Assembly (NCBI GenBank): GCA_910579085.1
Contig: CAJTRU010000052.1
Location: 1-26,198 of the forward strand
Source of the DNA: an uncultured Lachnospiraceae bacterium
GTDB lineage: Bacteria > Bacillota > Clostridia > Lachnospirales > Lachnospiraceae
Direction of reading: 5' to 3'
Length of the DNA: 26,198 nucleotides
Below, piece by piece: positions 7,052 through 15,855 of the stretch. Made by a program: the position numbers and the translations under genes. How positions within the stretch are numbered: position 1 is the first letter of the stretch; each line of letters begins with the position of its first letter. The notes beneath the pieces are model-generated. The model saw only the letters and a program-made list of their open reading frames with translations. It was not told the DNA's origin and did not search any database.

Positions 7052-8236
7052 TTAAACAAGGCGTGCAGTTTCCCTTGCTATTGCAAGTTCTTCATTTGTT
7101 GGCACAATCCATACAGGTACTTTGCTTGACGGGGTAGAAAGAAGGACTTCTTCCCCACGTGTTTTATTAGCTTCCTCATTCATTTCAACGCCAATTGCGC
7201 TAAGCCCGTCCATAATACTTTTCCTTATCTCACTGCTGTTTTCACCTGCACCAGCAGTAAGTGCTATTGCATCAGCGCCACCAAGTGCCATATAATATGC
7301 ACCAATATACTTAATTATACGGTATGCCAGTACATCCAGTGCATTTGTTGCATCTTCATCTCCATTTTTTGAAGCCTCAATAATATCCCGGCAGTCATTT
7401 GACACACCTGACAATCCAAACATACCAGATTTTTTATTTAAAACCATAGTCATTTCACTAACACTTATATTTTCTTTCTGGCAGATAAACTCAATAATTG
7501 CAGGGTCAATATCACCTGAGCGTGTACCCATAACAAGACCTTCAAGTGGTGTCATTCCCATGCTTGTGTCGATTGATTTGCCATTTTTAACAGCAGCAAT
7601 ACTTGCGCCACTTCCTATATGGCATATTATAAGTTTTGAATTTTCATAGTCAAGCCCTGCAAGTTCTGCAAGCCTCTTTGAAACAAAACTGTGGCTTGTC
7701 CCATGAAAACCATAACGGCGTACGCCATATTTACTGTAATATTCCTTTGGCAGTCCATATAAATAAGCCTTGGCAGGCATTGTCTGGTGGAATGCTGTAT
7801 CAAAAACCGCAACATGTTTAATCCTTGGCATAGCCCTCTGGCACGCACGTATTCCAAGAATATTTGCAGGATTATGAAGTGGTGCAAGGTCATTGCATGT
7901 TTCTATTTCCTTAATAATATCCTCATCAATCACAACCGAAGAAGAAAATTTCTCCCCTCCATGTACAAGGCGGTGTCCTATAGCATGTATCTCATCAAGC
8001 GAACTAATAACCCCGTCATTTAAATCTGTAAGCATGTCAAGAACTTTGCTGATTGCAACAGCATGGTCTGGAAGGCTTGATTTTGTTTCTGTTTTTTTGC
8101 CACCTGATTTATAAACAATCTTTCCATCAAGCCCGATGCGTTCACAATTTCCTGATGCTTTAACCTGTTCTGTTTCCGAATCAACTAACTGAAATTTAAG
8201 AGAAGAACTTCCACAATTTACTACTAAAATATTCAT
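7052..8236 (-). CDS. ackA: Acetate kinase
   Basis: This enzyme converts acetyl phosphate and ADP to acetate and ATP, the last energy step of acetate fermentation. The 394-residue length is normal. Family signatures run throughout: MNILVVNCGSSSLKFQL at the N-terminus, HRLVHGGEKF, AVFDTAFHQTMP, YGFHGTSHSFVS, HIGSGASIAAV, MGMTPLEGLVMGTRSGDIDP and the C-terminal TAGAGENSSEIR. The start at 8236 leads straight into this N-terminus and has GGAGG upstream; a longer form from 8251 would use up that ribosome site as codons. The gene has a strong own promoter. Phosphotransacetylase (pta), its usual operon partner, is not beside it in this window. It lies back to back with tmcAL, whose product uses acetate. 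Confidence 0.97.
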   Translation of the reverse strand: MNILVVNCGSSSLKFQLVDSETEQVKASGNCERIGLDGKIVYKSGGKKTETKSSLPDHAVAISKVLDMLTDLNDGVISSLDEIHAIGHRLVHGGEKFSSSVVIDEDIIKEIETCNDLAPLHNPANILGIRACQRAMPRIKHVAVFDTAFHQTMPAKAYLYGLPKEYYSKYGVRRYGFHGTSHSFVSKRLAELAGLDYENSKLIICHIGSGASIAAVKNGKSIDTSMGMTPLEGLVMGTRSGDIDPAIIEFICQKENISVSEMTMVLNKKSGMFGLSGVSNDCRDIIEASKNGDEDATNALDVLAYRIIKYIGAYYMALGGADAIALTAGAGENSSEIRKSIMDGLSAIGVEMNEEANKTRGEEVLLSTPSSKVPVWIVPTNEELAIARETARLV

Positions 8237-8276
8237 TTCCACTACCTCCATGATTAAATCACATAAACTTAAATTT

Positions 8277-8305
8277 AGTATACTTTATAAGCTTTTCTTT
8301 GTCTA
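8277..8305 (-). promoter_or_regulatory. Promoter of ackA
   Basis: The minus strand shows TAGACA (8300-8305), a 17-base spacer and TATACT (8277-8282), each one base off consensus. The expected start is near 8270, giving a short leader of about 35 bases. The palindromic element at 8316 begins just upstream of the -35 box. Confidence 0.75.
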
Positions 8306-8315
8306 GTGTAACATA

Positions 8316-8465
8316 AATATTTTCCAGTATGGTTTCTAGTACCGGAGCCACAATATTTCATACAAAAAAGCCATGTTTCCGATATGCCTTCCTGGAATGG
8401 AATAATTTAATGGAACACCAGAAACCCTGCGTCCATTCCCTAAAAACAAAATAACTGGTAATTAG
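8316..8465. repeat. Short palindromic element (copy E, about 150 bp)
   Basis: The ends are ATATTTTCCAGTAT and ATAACTGGTAATTA. Inside, GGTTTCTAGTACCGGAGCC pairs with the AATGGAACACCAGAAACC arm at 8409-8426, and CAATATTTCAT with TGGAATAATTT. It is a minimal form of the family without a long apical head. It separates the divergent ackA and tmcAL promoters. Confidence 0.65.
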
Positions 8466-8529
8466 TTTATATATACAGGCTTTATGGAACATACATGTTA
8501 AATAATTAAAATCCAATAGACTTTAACCC

Positions 8530-8557
8530 TTGTATATGCTAATATTTATGATAAAAT
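8530..8557 (+). promoter_or_regulatory. Promoter of tmcAL
   Basis: TTGTAT (8530-8535), a 16-base spacer and TAAAAT (8552-8557). Transcription would start near 8564, leaving about 120 bases of leader before the chosen ATG. Confidence 0.55.
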
Positions 8558-8684
8558 AAGTGCGTGAAATAACCATCAACATAGTTCCTGTGTGCTGCCT
8601 GGCACTATGTTTGTTGCAATACAAATATTACTTGTTTCCTTAATATTACAAAATGTTAGCAGCAGCACAGAAACGAAGGTTCTT

Positions 8685-10004
8685 ATGAAGACTACTGGCA
8701 TTATTGCAGAATATAACCCTTTCCACAATGGACATATGCACCAGATTGAAACTATACGCAGACAGACAGATACGGACATTATTGTTGTTGTAATAAGCGG
8801 GGATTTTGTACAGCGTGGGACTCCTGCTTTTACTGATAAATACTTACGTACCGCAATGGCTCTTGCAAACGGGGCAGATTTCGTTTTTGAACTCCCTGTT
8901 ATTTATGCTGCCTCAAGTGCAGGGCTTTTTGCCCTTGGCGGAACAGCACTTCTTGAAAGCCTTGGCTTTGTTGACAGTATATGCTTTGGAAGCGAATGTA
9001 ATAATATAACTGTATTAAAACAGGCAGCAGATATCCTGCTTAATGGTGGCAGCCAGTTTAATTCTTCAGTAAGCCAGTTTGTACAGTCAGGTATTTCATA
9101 TCCTATGGCACAGAATATGGCAATACAAAAACATTTCCCTGGTATTGCAGATAAGATATGCCAGGAGGCAGCCAGGCCAAATAATATCCTTGGAATAGAA
9201 TATTTAAAAGCACTGGAATTATTAAAAAGCAGCATTACACCATATACAATACAAAGATGTGACAGTGGATACAACAGCCAGGACTACTCTCTTAATAATG
9301 ATAAGTTTATTTCCGCTGCTGCTATAAGAAATGCGTTTACTAAGGAAGAAGAACCATTAAATTCTGTTTCTTCTTTTGTTCCTTCCAGCACCCTGGATAT
9401 CCTTTCACAAAATAAAGACCGTATAAATATAAATGAAAATATGTTTTCTGGCGTGCTCTATTACAAATTAAGGGAAATTGCATGTAATTGCAGTGATAAA
9501 GAAGCTGTCCAAAGACTGGCTGGATTTCTTGATGTTTCAGAAGCACTTGCTGGCAGGATTATTAAAAATATATGTAATTATAATACATTTTCAGGATTTG
9601 TACAGACGCTTAAAACTAAACAGTACACTTACAGCAGGGTCTGCCGCTCTCTTATCCATATACTGCTTGATATACGCACAGACAGTTATAATATAAAACT
9701 CCCTTTGTCTAATGGAAACATCCTTAATCCATTACAGGTTACACCATATGCAAGGCTTCTTGGCATAAATAAAGAAAAAAGCTACATTCTAAAAGAAATA
9801 AAAAATACTGTACTGGTTACTAAAACTGCTGATGCCACACGGTTATTCCAAAACAGCAGTATTTTAAAGCAGCACGGGCTGGAAAACTTTGCAGAAAAAA
9901 CATTCCAAAAAGATATATTTGCTGCTGATTTATACCGGGTTATATCTAACCAGGGAAATAATCCTTGTCCTGATGAATACAGGGCTGGTGTTATTATTAA
10001 ATAA
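8685..10004 (+). CDS. tmcAL: tRNA(Met) cytidine acetate ligase
   Basis: The 439-residue protein belongs to the TmcAL (formerly YlbM) nucleotidyltransferase family. The family uses ATP and acetate to make N4-acetylcytidine at position 34 of elongator tRNA-Met. The N-terminus reads GIIAEYNPFHNGHMHQI, the HxGH-type nucleotide-binding motif, followed by VVVISGDFVQRGTPAFTDKY and the FELPVIYAASSAGLFALGG segment, both typical. The ATG at 8685 was chosen because it directly precedes this motif and has GAAGG five bases upstream; an in-frame start at 8592 would add 31 hydrophobic residues unlike the family. The position beside ackA fits the shared acetate pool. The C-terminal half is less conserved and carries the tRNA-binding region by family analogy. 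Confidence 0.93.
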   Translation: MKTTGIIAEYNPFHNGHMHQIETIRRQTDTDIIVVVISGDFVQRGTPAFTDKYLRTAMALANGADFVFELPVIYAASSAGLFALGGTALLESLGFVDSICFGSECNNITVLKQAADILLNGGSQFNSSVSQFVQSGISYPMAQNMAIQKHFPGIADKICQEAARPNNILGIEYLKALELLKSSITPYTIQRCDSGYNSQDYSLNNDKFISAAAIRNAFTKEEEPLNSVSSFVPSSTLDILSQNKDRININENMFSGVLYYKLREIACNCSDKEAVQRLAGFLDVSEALAGRIIKNICNYNTFSGFVQTLKTKQYTYSRVCRSLIHILLDIRTDSYNIKLPLSNGNILNPLQVTPYARLLGINKEKSYILKEIKNTVLVTKTADATRLFQNSSILKQHGLENFAEKTFQKDIFAADLYRVISNQGNNPCPDEYRAGVIIK

Positions 10005-10097
10005 GCTCTGGAAAAACTTTTTTTAAATGTATTAATTTTATACTTCTGGTAATAATATCTATATAACAATTAACAATTCCTCCTCCGTAACAAGCAG

Positions 10098-10131
10098 GAA
10101 AAATGCTGCCATGTTAAAACATGGCAGCATT
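10098..10131 (-). terminator. Terminator of the PFOR gene
   Basis: AATGCTGCCATGTT (10102-10115) pairs perfectly with AACATGGCAGCATT (10118-10131), a 14-bp stem with a 2-base gap. On the minus strand it continues into TTTTT and CC. It may also stop tmcAL transcripts coming from the other side, although that side has no T-run. Confidence 0.8.
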
Positions 10132-10163
10132 CCATAACCTGCATTTATGCAAAATATTATATT

Positions 10164-13100
10164 TTATTTATAGAGTTCTACTAACCTCTGTAAGTGCTCA
10201 TAACGTGCTTTTGCAGCCTCTTCTGACTCTTTAAAGAGTTTTTCAGCACGCTCTGGGAATGGCTTAATAAGACGTGTATAACGTGACTCATTATTAAGGA
10301 ATTCCTGGTATGAACCATCTCCCTCTTTAGATGAAAGGGTAAATGGATTTTTGCCTTCTGCTTTAAGTGCAGGGTTGAATGAGAATAAGTTCCAGTATCC
10401 TGACTTAACTGCTTTCTTCATCTCATCCTGGCAGTGGTTCATGCCACCCTTAGCGATACCGTGAAGTTCACAAGGAGCATAACCAATTATAAGTGAAGGG
10501 CCATTATAAGCTTCTGCTTCTGCTATAGCCTTAACTGCCTGTGCAGGGTTTGCACCAAGGGCAATCTGTGCTACGTACACATAACCATAGCTCATTGCAA
10601 TTTCTGCAAGGCTCTTCTTGCCGATTTCCTTACCTGCTGCTGCAAACTGGCAAACCTCACCAATATTTGAAGCCTTTGAAGCCTGTCCGCCTGTATTAGA
10701 ATACATTTCTGTATCAAATACCATAACGTTTACATTTTCACCTGATGCAAGCACATGGTCAAGACCGCCAAAACCGATATCATATGCCCATCCGTCACCA
10801 CCGAATATCCATACAGATTTCTTAGCAAGGTAATCTTTCTTTTCAAGTGCTGCCTTTGCGTCAGGGCATCCGGCTGCTGCTGCCTTTTCAAGCTCAGATA
10901 TAAGAGCTTCTGTTGCAGGTGTATTAGCCCTTGTGTCATCCTTTGTTTCAATAAACTTGTCTGCTGCTGCTTTAAATTCAGCAGAAGCTTTGTCAGAAGC
11001 TGCACATGCCTTTACAGACTCAATAGCCTGGTCACGCAGGTACTTCTGGCCTATATGCATACCAAGACCATGCTCAGCATTATCCTCAAACAGTGAGTTA
11101 GACCATGCAGGCCCTTTCTTTGAATCCTTGTTTACTGTATATGGTGATGTTGCAGCAGGGTTGCCCCAGATTGAAGAACATCCTGTAGCATTTGAAATAT
11201 ACATCTGCTCACCAAAGAGCTGTGTAACCAGACGTGCATAAGATGTCTCTGCACAGCCTGCGCAGCTTCCTGAGAACTCAAGGAGTGGCTGGTTATACTG
11301 GCTTCCCTTAGGTGTTGTATCAGCAAAACCACTGTCTTTCTTGCCAACATTAGCAACAAGATAGTCAAATACTGGCTGCTCATCAGCTTCTTCTGCCTGT
11401 GGAACCATCTTAATAGCACCCTCAGCAGGACATACTGTTATACACTCACCACATCCCATACAGTCAAGAGGTGATACACTCATAGTAAACTTGTAACTTG
11501 TCTTTTTAGACTTGTCATCTGCTGTCTTAATATTAGAAGGTGCAGAACTAACTTCATCCTCTGTAAGAAGGAATGGACGTATTGTAGCATGTGAGCATAC
11601 AAACGCACAGTTATTACACTGTACACACTTCTCTGGGTCCCATGTAGGAACTGTTACAGCAGTACCACGCTTCTCATATGCAGAAGCACCTGTTTCAAAC
11701 TGTCCGTCAGGGTTATCAATAAATGCAGATACAGGGAGGCTGTCACCATCCATCTTAGAGATTGGTTCCATAATGTCTTTAACCATCTTAACAACTTCTG
11801 GGCGTCCTGAAAGTTCTTTTGCAGGAGCATCAGGAGCAGGGTTTTTCCATGAGTCTGGAACTTCTACCTTATGGACAGCATCCACACCAGCATCAATTGC
11901 TTTGTAGTTCATCTCAACTACTGCATCACCCTTTTTGCTATATGACTTTTTAGCTGCCTGTTTCATAAAATCAACAGCTTCATCAATAGGCATAACATCA
12001 GCAAGCTTAAAGAACGCAGACTGGAGGATTGTATTAGTACGCTTGCCCATTCCTATTTCAATAGCCTTGTCAATAGCATTAATTGTGTAAAGCTGGATAT
12101 TGTTATCAGCTATATATTTCTTAGCACCAGCATCTAACTTAGACTCAAGTTCATCATCAGACCACTGGCAGTTAATCATAAATACACCGCCTGGCTTAAC
12201 ATCCTGTACCATCTTAAAGCCATTTACTACATATGAAGGGTTATGGCAGGCAACAAAGTCAGCCTGGTTAATATAGTAAGGGCTCTTAATAGGATTGTCA
12301 CCAAAACGGAGGTGTGAAATAGTTACACCACCTGTTTTCTTAGAGTCATACTGGAAGTATGCCTGGATATATTTATCTGTATGGTCACCAATAATCTTTG
12401 TAGAGTTCTTATTAGCACCAACAGTACCATCACCACCCAGACCCCAGAACTTGCACTCTTTTGTTCCTGGTGCTGATGTAATAGGAGCTGGCTTAACTTC
12501 TGGAAGGCTTAAGTTAGTAACATCATCTACAATACCGATTGTAAAGCGTGCCTTAGGCGCATCCTTTTCAAGCTCTTTAAATACTGCAAATACAGATGAA
12601 GGAGGTGTATCCTTTGAACCAAGGCCATAACGTCCGCCTGTAAGGACAATGTCATTAAGTCCTGCTTCACGGAGTGTAGCTGCTACATCAAGGAAAAGAG
12701 GGTCACCTAATGAGCCTGGCTCCTTTGTACGGTCAAGTACCGCAACTTTCTTAGCTGTCTTAGGAAGCACTTTAAGTATAGCTTCTGAAGACCAAGGACG
12801 GTATAAACGTACTTTAATAAGACCAACCTTTTCACCTGCTGCTGTAAGGTAATCAATAACTTCTTCTGCAACATCGCAGATAGAACCCATAGCAACAATT
12901 ACACGCTCAGCATCAGGAGCACCATAATAGTTAAATAAGCCATAATCTGTACCTAACTTCTGGTTTACCTTGTCCATATACTTCTCAACAACTGCTGGAA
13001 GCTCATCATAAGCTTTGTTACAAGCCTCGCGGTGCTGGAAGAATACGTCACCATTCTCATGTGAACCACGTGAAGCTGGATGCTCTGGGTTAAGTGCATG

Positions 13101-13715
13101 TTTACGGAATTCATCAACTGAATCCATTGGGCACATTTCCTTAAGGTCTTCATAATCCCATTTTTCAATTTTCTGGATTTCATGGGATGTACGGAAACCA
13201 TCAAAGAAGTTAATAAATGGAACTTTGCCTTCTAATGCTGCAAGATGTGCAACAGGGCTTAAATCCATAACTTCCTGTGGATTTGTCTCTGCAAGCATTG
13301 CAAAACCTGTCTGGCGGCATGCATATACGTCGCTGTGGTCACCAAAAATATTTAATGAATGTGTTGATACTGTACGTGCTGATACATGGAAAACACTAGG
13401 TAACTGTTCACCAGCAATCTTATACATATTAGGTATCATAAGAAGAAGACCCTGTGATGCTGTGAAAGTTGTAGTAAGTGCACCTGCTGCAAGTGAACCA
13501 TGTACTGTACCGGCAGCGCCTGCCTCAGACTCCATCTCTACTACTTTAACTGTGTTTCCAAAAATGTTCTTCTGTCCTGCTGCTGACCACATATCTACAG
13601 AGTCAGCCATAGGGCTTGAAGGTGTGATAGGATAGATACCTGCAACTTCTGTGTAGGCATATGCTACGTGTGCTGCTGCTGTATTTCCATCCATTGATTG
13701 TTTAGCTCTAGCCAT
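10164..13715 (-). CDS. nifJ: Pyruvate:ferredoxin (flavodoxin) oxidoreductase
   Basis: This single-chain 1183-residue enzyme oxidises pyruvate with coenzyme A to acetyl-CoA and CO2, reducing ferredoxin. Domain order is standard: the N-terminal pyrimidine-binding domain (AYAYTEVAGIYPITPSSPMA), the transketolase C-like domain (about 265-400), the gamma domain (GGDGTVGANKNSTKIIGDHT, near 430), a two-cluster ferredoxin domain with CVQCNNCAFVC (about 694-704) and CMGCGECITVCP (about 749-760), and the TPP domain with GDGWAYDIGFGG near 970 and YSNTGGQAS near 1005. CAGCAE and the later NATGC contribute cysteines of the third cluster. GGAGG lies eleven bases before the ATG. It is a single-gene unit with its own promoter and terminator, as expected for a highly expressed central enzyme. 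Confidence 0.97.
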   Translation of the reverse strand: MARAKQSMDGNTAAAHVAYAYTEVAGIYPITPSSPMADSVDMWSAAGQKNIFGNTVKVVEMESEAGAAGTVHGSLAAGALTTTFTASQGLLLMIPNMYKIAGEQLPSVFHVSARTVSTHSLNIFGDHSDVYACRQTGFAMLAETNPQEVMDLSPVAHLAALEGKVPFINFFDGFRTSHEIQKIEKWDYEDLKEMCPMDSVDEFRKHALNPEHPASRGSHENGDVFFQHREACNKAYDELPAVVEKYMDKVNQKLGTDYGLFNYYGAPDAERVIVAMGSICDVAEEVIDYLTAAGEKVGLIKVRLYRPWSSEAILKVLPKTAKKVAVLDRTKEPGSLGDPLFLDVAATLREAGLNDIVLTGGRYGLGSKDTPPSSVFAVFKELEKDAPKARFTIGIVDDVTNLSLPEVKPAPITSAPGTKECKFWGLGGDGTVGANKNSTKIIGDHTDKYIQAYFQYDSKKTGGVTISHLRFGDNPIKSPYYINQADFVACHNPSYVVNGFKMVQDVKPGGVFMINCQWSDDELESKLDAGAKKYIADNNIQLYTINAIDKAIEIGMGKRTNTILQSAFFKLADVMPIDEAVDFMKQAAKKSYSKKGDAVVEMNYKAIDAGVDAVHKVEVPDSWKNPAPDAPAKELSGRPEVVKMVKDIMEPISKMDGDSLPVSAFIDNPDGQFETGASAYEKRGTAVTVPTWDPEKCVQCNNCAFVCSHATIRPFLLTEDEVSSAPSNIKTADDKSKKTSYKFTMSVSPLDCMGCGECITVCPAEGAIKMVPQAEEADEQPVFDYLVANVGKKDSGFADTTPKGSQYNQPLLEFSGSCAGCAETSYARLVTQLFGEQMYISNATGCSSIWGNPAATSPYTVNKDSKKGPAWSNSLFEDNAEHGLGMHIGQKYLRDQAIESVKACAASDKASAEFKAAADKFIETKDDTRANTPATEALISELEKAAAAGCPDAKAALEKKDYLAKKSVWIFGGDGWAYDIGFGGLDHVLASGENVNVMVFDTEMYSNTGGQASKASNIGEVCQFAAAGKEIGKKSLAEIAMSYGYVYVAQIALGANPAQAVKAIAEAEAYNGPSLIIGYAPCELHGIAKGGMNHCQDEMKKAVKSGYWNLFSFNPALKAEGKNPFTLSSKEGDGSYQEFLNNESRYTRLIKPFPERAEKLFKESEEAAKARYEHLQRLVELYK

Positions 13716-13751
13716 CTTAATTTTTTCCTCCTTAATAAAGTTCTTTCTAAC

Positions 13752-13780
13752 ATTTTATCACTTAGCGTCTAAAAAGTAAA
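13752..13780 (-). promoter_or_regulatory. Possible promoter of the PFOR gene
   Basis: The minus strand gives TTTACT (13775-13780), 17 bases, then TAAAAT (13752-13757), about 40 bases before the start codon. The match is moderate in AT-rich DNA. The remainder of 13781-14085 has no supportable gene. Confidence 0.45.
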
Positions 13781-14017
13781 GAAAACTATATGCATTTTTA
13801 CCATATTTAATTAAAAAAACGGGGATTAATAGTGTATAATTATTAAATTTTTATAAATTAATAACTAAGCTTGACTTTGCTTTTAATATTGAATAGAATA
13901 AATATTTGTTGTTATCCAGTAAAATAAAGCAGTTTATAATTCCTGCGTTCCGATTAACAAGTACTGTATATATAATAATACATTTTTAAATAATTTCAAG
14001 AAGAAATATTAACCATA

Positions 14018-14145
14018 TTAACCAGGAATATAAACGGTATCTGGCTAAATACAATTTTTATGTAAAAAGCGGTTTTTATAGATAATGAAAAAGGGAGCAG
14101 AAATAAAACCATATTTCCGTTTTTCCCTTATTTTAATAATATACT
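14018..14145 (+). promoter_or_regulatory. aroF upstream region with terminator-like hairpins
   Basis: Two stem-forming segments precede aroF. The first is TTAACCAGGAATA against TATCTGGCTAA (about 14018-14047). The second is AAGGGA...GAAATA (14091-14105) against TATTTC...TCCCTT (14112-14129), followed by ATTTTAATAAT. The second has the form of a terminator, which upstream of a biosynthetic gene suggests attenuation. A TATACT box at 14140-14145, without a good -35, could instead start transcription downstream of it. No T-box specifier motif was found. Confidence 0.35.
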
Positions 14146-14167
14146 AAAATCCAGACAGGAGGAAACA

Positions 14168-15205
14168 ATGGGAATTAATTATATAACACAAATCAAGACA
14201 CCAGATGAACTTAAATCAGAGTATTCTTTAAGAAAAGATTTAGCAGAATTAAAAGTTAAAAGGGATGCTGAAATTGCAGATATCATTACAGGAAAATCAG
14301 ATAAATTCCTTGTAATTATAGGCCCTTGTTCAGCAGATAATGAGGACGCTGTATGTGATTATACCAGCCGCCTTGCAAAAGTACAGGAAAAAGTTGCAGA
14401 TAAAATCCTGCTTGTACCAAGAATATATACTAATAAACCACGTACTACTGGCGAAGGCTACAAAGGCATTGTACACCAGCCAGACCCTGAAAAAGCGCCT
14501 GACCTGCTTGAAGGCATAATTGCAATGAGAAAAATGCACCTGCGTTCAATAGAAGAAACACACCTTTTTGCAGCAGATGAAATGCTTTACCCTGAAAACT
14601 GGCCATATGTGTCAGATATACTCTCATACGTTGCCATAGGTGCACGTTCTGTTGAAAACCAGCAGCACAGGCTCGTTATAAGCGGGCTTGACATCCCATG
14701 CGGCATGAAAAACCCTACAAGCGGCACATTAAACATTATGCTTAATTCATGTATTGCAGCACAGTCAGGGCACACATTTATGTACCACGGATGGGAAGTA
14801 AAAACAGACGGCAACCCCCTCACACATACAATATTGCGTGGTGCAGTCAACAAACATGGACAGTCACTTCCTAACTACCACTATGAAGATTTAATGCTTT
14901 TAAGTGAAATGTACCAGAAGCTGGATTTAAAAAATCCTGCCTGTATAATAGATGCAAACCATGCTAATTCAAATAAATGTTATTATGAACAGCCACGTAT
15001 AATATCAGAGGTAATGCACAGCCGCAATGTTTCTCCTGAAATAAAGAAACTTGTTAAAGGTGTAATGGTAGAAAGTTATATTGAACCTGGCAGCCAGACA
15101 ATACACGAGCATATATATGGCAAATCCATTACAGATGCATGTCTTGGATGGGATGAGTCAGAAAAACTTATATATGAAATTGCAAGCAAATTATCTGGTG
15201 ATTGA
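14168..15205 (+). CDS. aroF: 3-deoxy-7-phosphoheptulonate (DAHP) synthase, class I
   Basis: This enzyme condenses phosphoenolpyruvate with erythrose-4-phosphate, the first step of the shikimate pathway. The 345 residues match the AroF/AroG/AroH type. Motifs include FLVIIGPCSADNEDAV, the PEP-binding YTNKPRTTGEGYKG, IGARSVENQQHR, CGMKNPTSGTLN, the metal-binding CIIDANHANS, VMVESYIEPGSQ and the terminal SITDACLGWD. The isozyme letter is a convention here, since feedback specificity to Phe, Tyr or Trp cannot be read off. AGGAGG lies six bases before the start. There are no other aromatic-pathway genes nearby. The stop codon TGA overlaps the first base of the palindromic element at 15205, so the element forms the entire 3' flank. 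Confidence 0.95.
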   Translation: MGINYITQIKTPDELKSEYSLRKDLAELKVKRDAEIADIITGKSDKFLVIIGPCSADNEDAVCDYTSRLAKVQEKVADKILLVPRIYTNKPRTTGEGYKGIVHQPDPEKAPDLLEGIIAMRKMHLRSIEETHLFAADEMLYPENWPYVSDILSYVAIGARSVENQQHRLVISGLDIPCGMKNPTSGTLNIMLNSCIAAQSGHTFMYHGWEVKTDGNPLTHTILRGAVNKHGQSLPNYHYEDLMLLSEMYQKLDLKNPACIIDANHANSNKCYYEQPRIISEVMHSRNVSPEIKKLVKGVMVESYIEPGSQTIHEHIYGKSITDACLGWDESEKLIYEIASKLSGD

Positions 15206-15502
15206 TAATTTACAGTTATCTTTTGTTGGTGTAATTTGGCGGGCGGACGGTTTTGCGTGCCAGAGCCTGAATATTCCATAAAAGGGCACGCTTCCGCTAC
15301 GTTAACCCACGCAACGGCACATAAAGCCCATATATTATATATTCCAGGTAAAACTTACGTTTCCCTGGAATATATAATATATGGGCTTAAATGCCGGCGG
15401 GGTTAAAGTGCCCCTTTTATGGAATAATTCATGGCATCTGGCACGCAAAACCTGTCACTAGCAATTTACAATAAAACACAAAACAAGCAGATAACTGTAA
15501 AT
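15205..15502. repeat. Large palindromic element (copy F, about 298 bp)
   Basis: The ends are ATAATTTACAGTTATC (15205-15220) and GATAACTGTAAAT (15490-15502). The apical hairpin (15324-15388) has a perfect 25-bp stem beginning AAGCCCATATATTATATATT around a 15-base loop. Flanking arms GTGCCAGAGCCTGAATATTCC and GGAATAATTCATGGCATCTGG pair imperfectly. It is the reverse-orientation partner of copy D. Starting exactly at the aroF stop, it would end up in the aroF message and could act as a terminator or 3' stabiliser. Confidence 0.85.
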
Positions 15503-15599
15503 GGGGTGGAAATTATTCTGCTAGTCACTTATTAAACAGTGCAGTAATTACTGTTATGTAAAGATTAATATAAAAATGCCACCACTTTATTTCTGTATG
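15503..15599. repeat. Linker repeat, first copy at the second locus
   Basis: TTATTCTGCTAGTCACTTAT, CAGTGCAGTAATTAC and GATTAATATAAAAATGCC are the reverse complement of the spacer at 5755-5826 with few changes. The outer part of the spacer (the GACTTAGACAGG side) is missing here. Confidence 0.7.
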
Positions 15600-15719
15600 T
15601 CAAAACCCTTAACTAAATGACATTGCGCTGCATGGTTTAAAGTACCCTTTTTACTGGATATTCTGGCTCTGGAAACCTGTCATAAAAGATTTGTACTAAA
15701 ACACAAAGTAAGCAGATAA
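15600..15719. repeat. Half of a palindromic element (fragment G)
   Basis: The fragment begins with CAAAACCCTTAACTAAATGA, the same block as 5555-5571, and continues through TACTGGATATTCTGGCTCTGG to GCAGATAACTGTAAA. Only one arm is present. The TACTGGATATTC variant matches the element entering at 26123, so G looks like a mosaic left by recombination. Confidence 0.65.
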
Positions 15720-15855
15720 CTGTAAACAGGGTGGTGGAAATTATTCTGCTAGTCACTTATTATACAGTGTAACATCTAACACTTTCATATATAGTATATT
15801 AATACTAAAATAGTATCACTATACTTCCGTCTGTCTAAGCCACTCCCCCCTCACC
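15720..15855. repeat. Linker repeat, second copy at the second locus
   Basis: TTATTCTGCTAGTCACTTAT (15741-15760) repeats the block at 15513-15532. The distal half, TATACTTCCGTCTGTCTAAG, is the reverse complement of the spacer start at 5733-5752. A middle AT-rich part with three AGTAT-type repeats is unique to this copy. Confidence 0.7.

Noticed and set aside
8592..8684. Hydrophobic N-terminal extension of TmcAL as a signal peptide
   Set aside because: The family is cytoplasmic, and the conserved motif follows directly after the ATG at 8685, which has its own ribosome site.
13930..14160. T-box riboswitch before aroF
   Set aside because: No AGGGTGGNACCGCG-type antiterminator sequence or specifier loop is visible.
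15503..15855. Possible CRISPR-like or tandem repeat array at the second locus
   Set aside because: The repeated blocks are long, only two or three in number, irregularly spaced and themselves parts of the palindromic composite. No cas genes are present.
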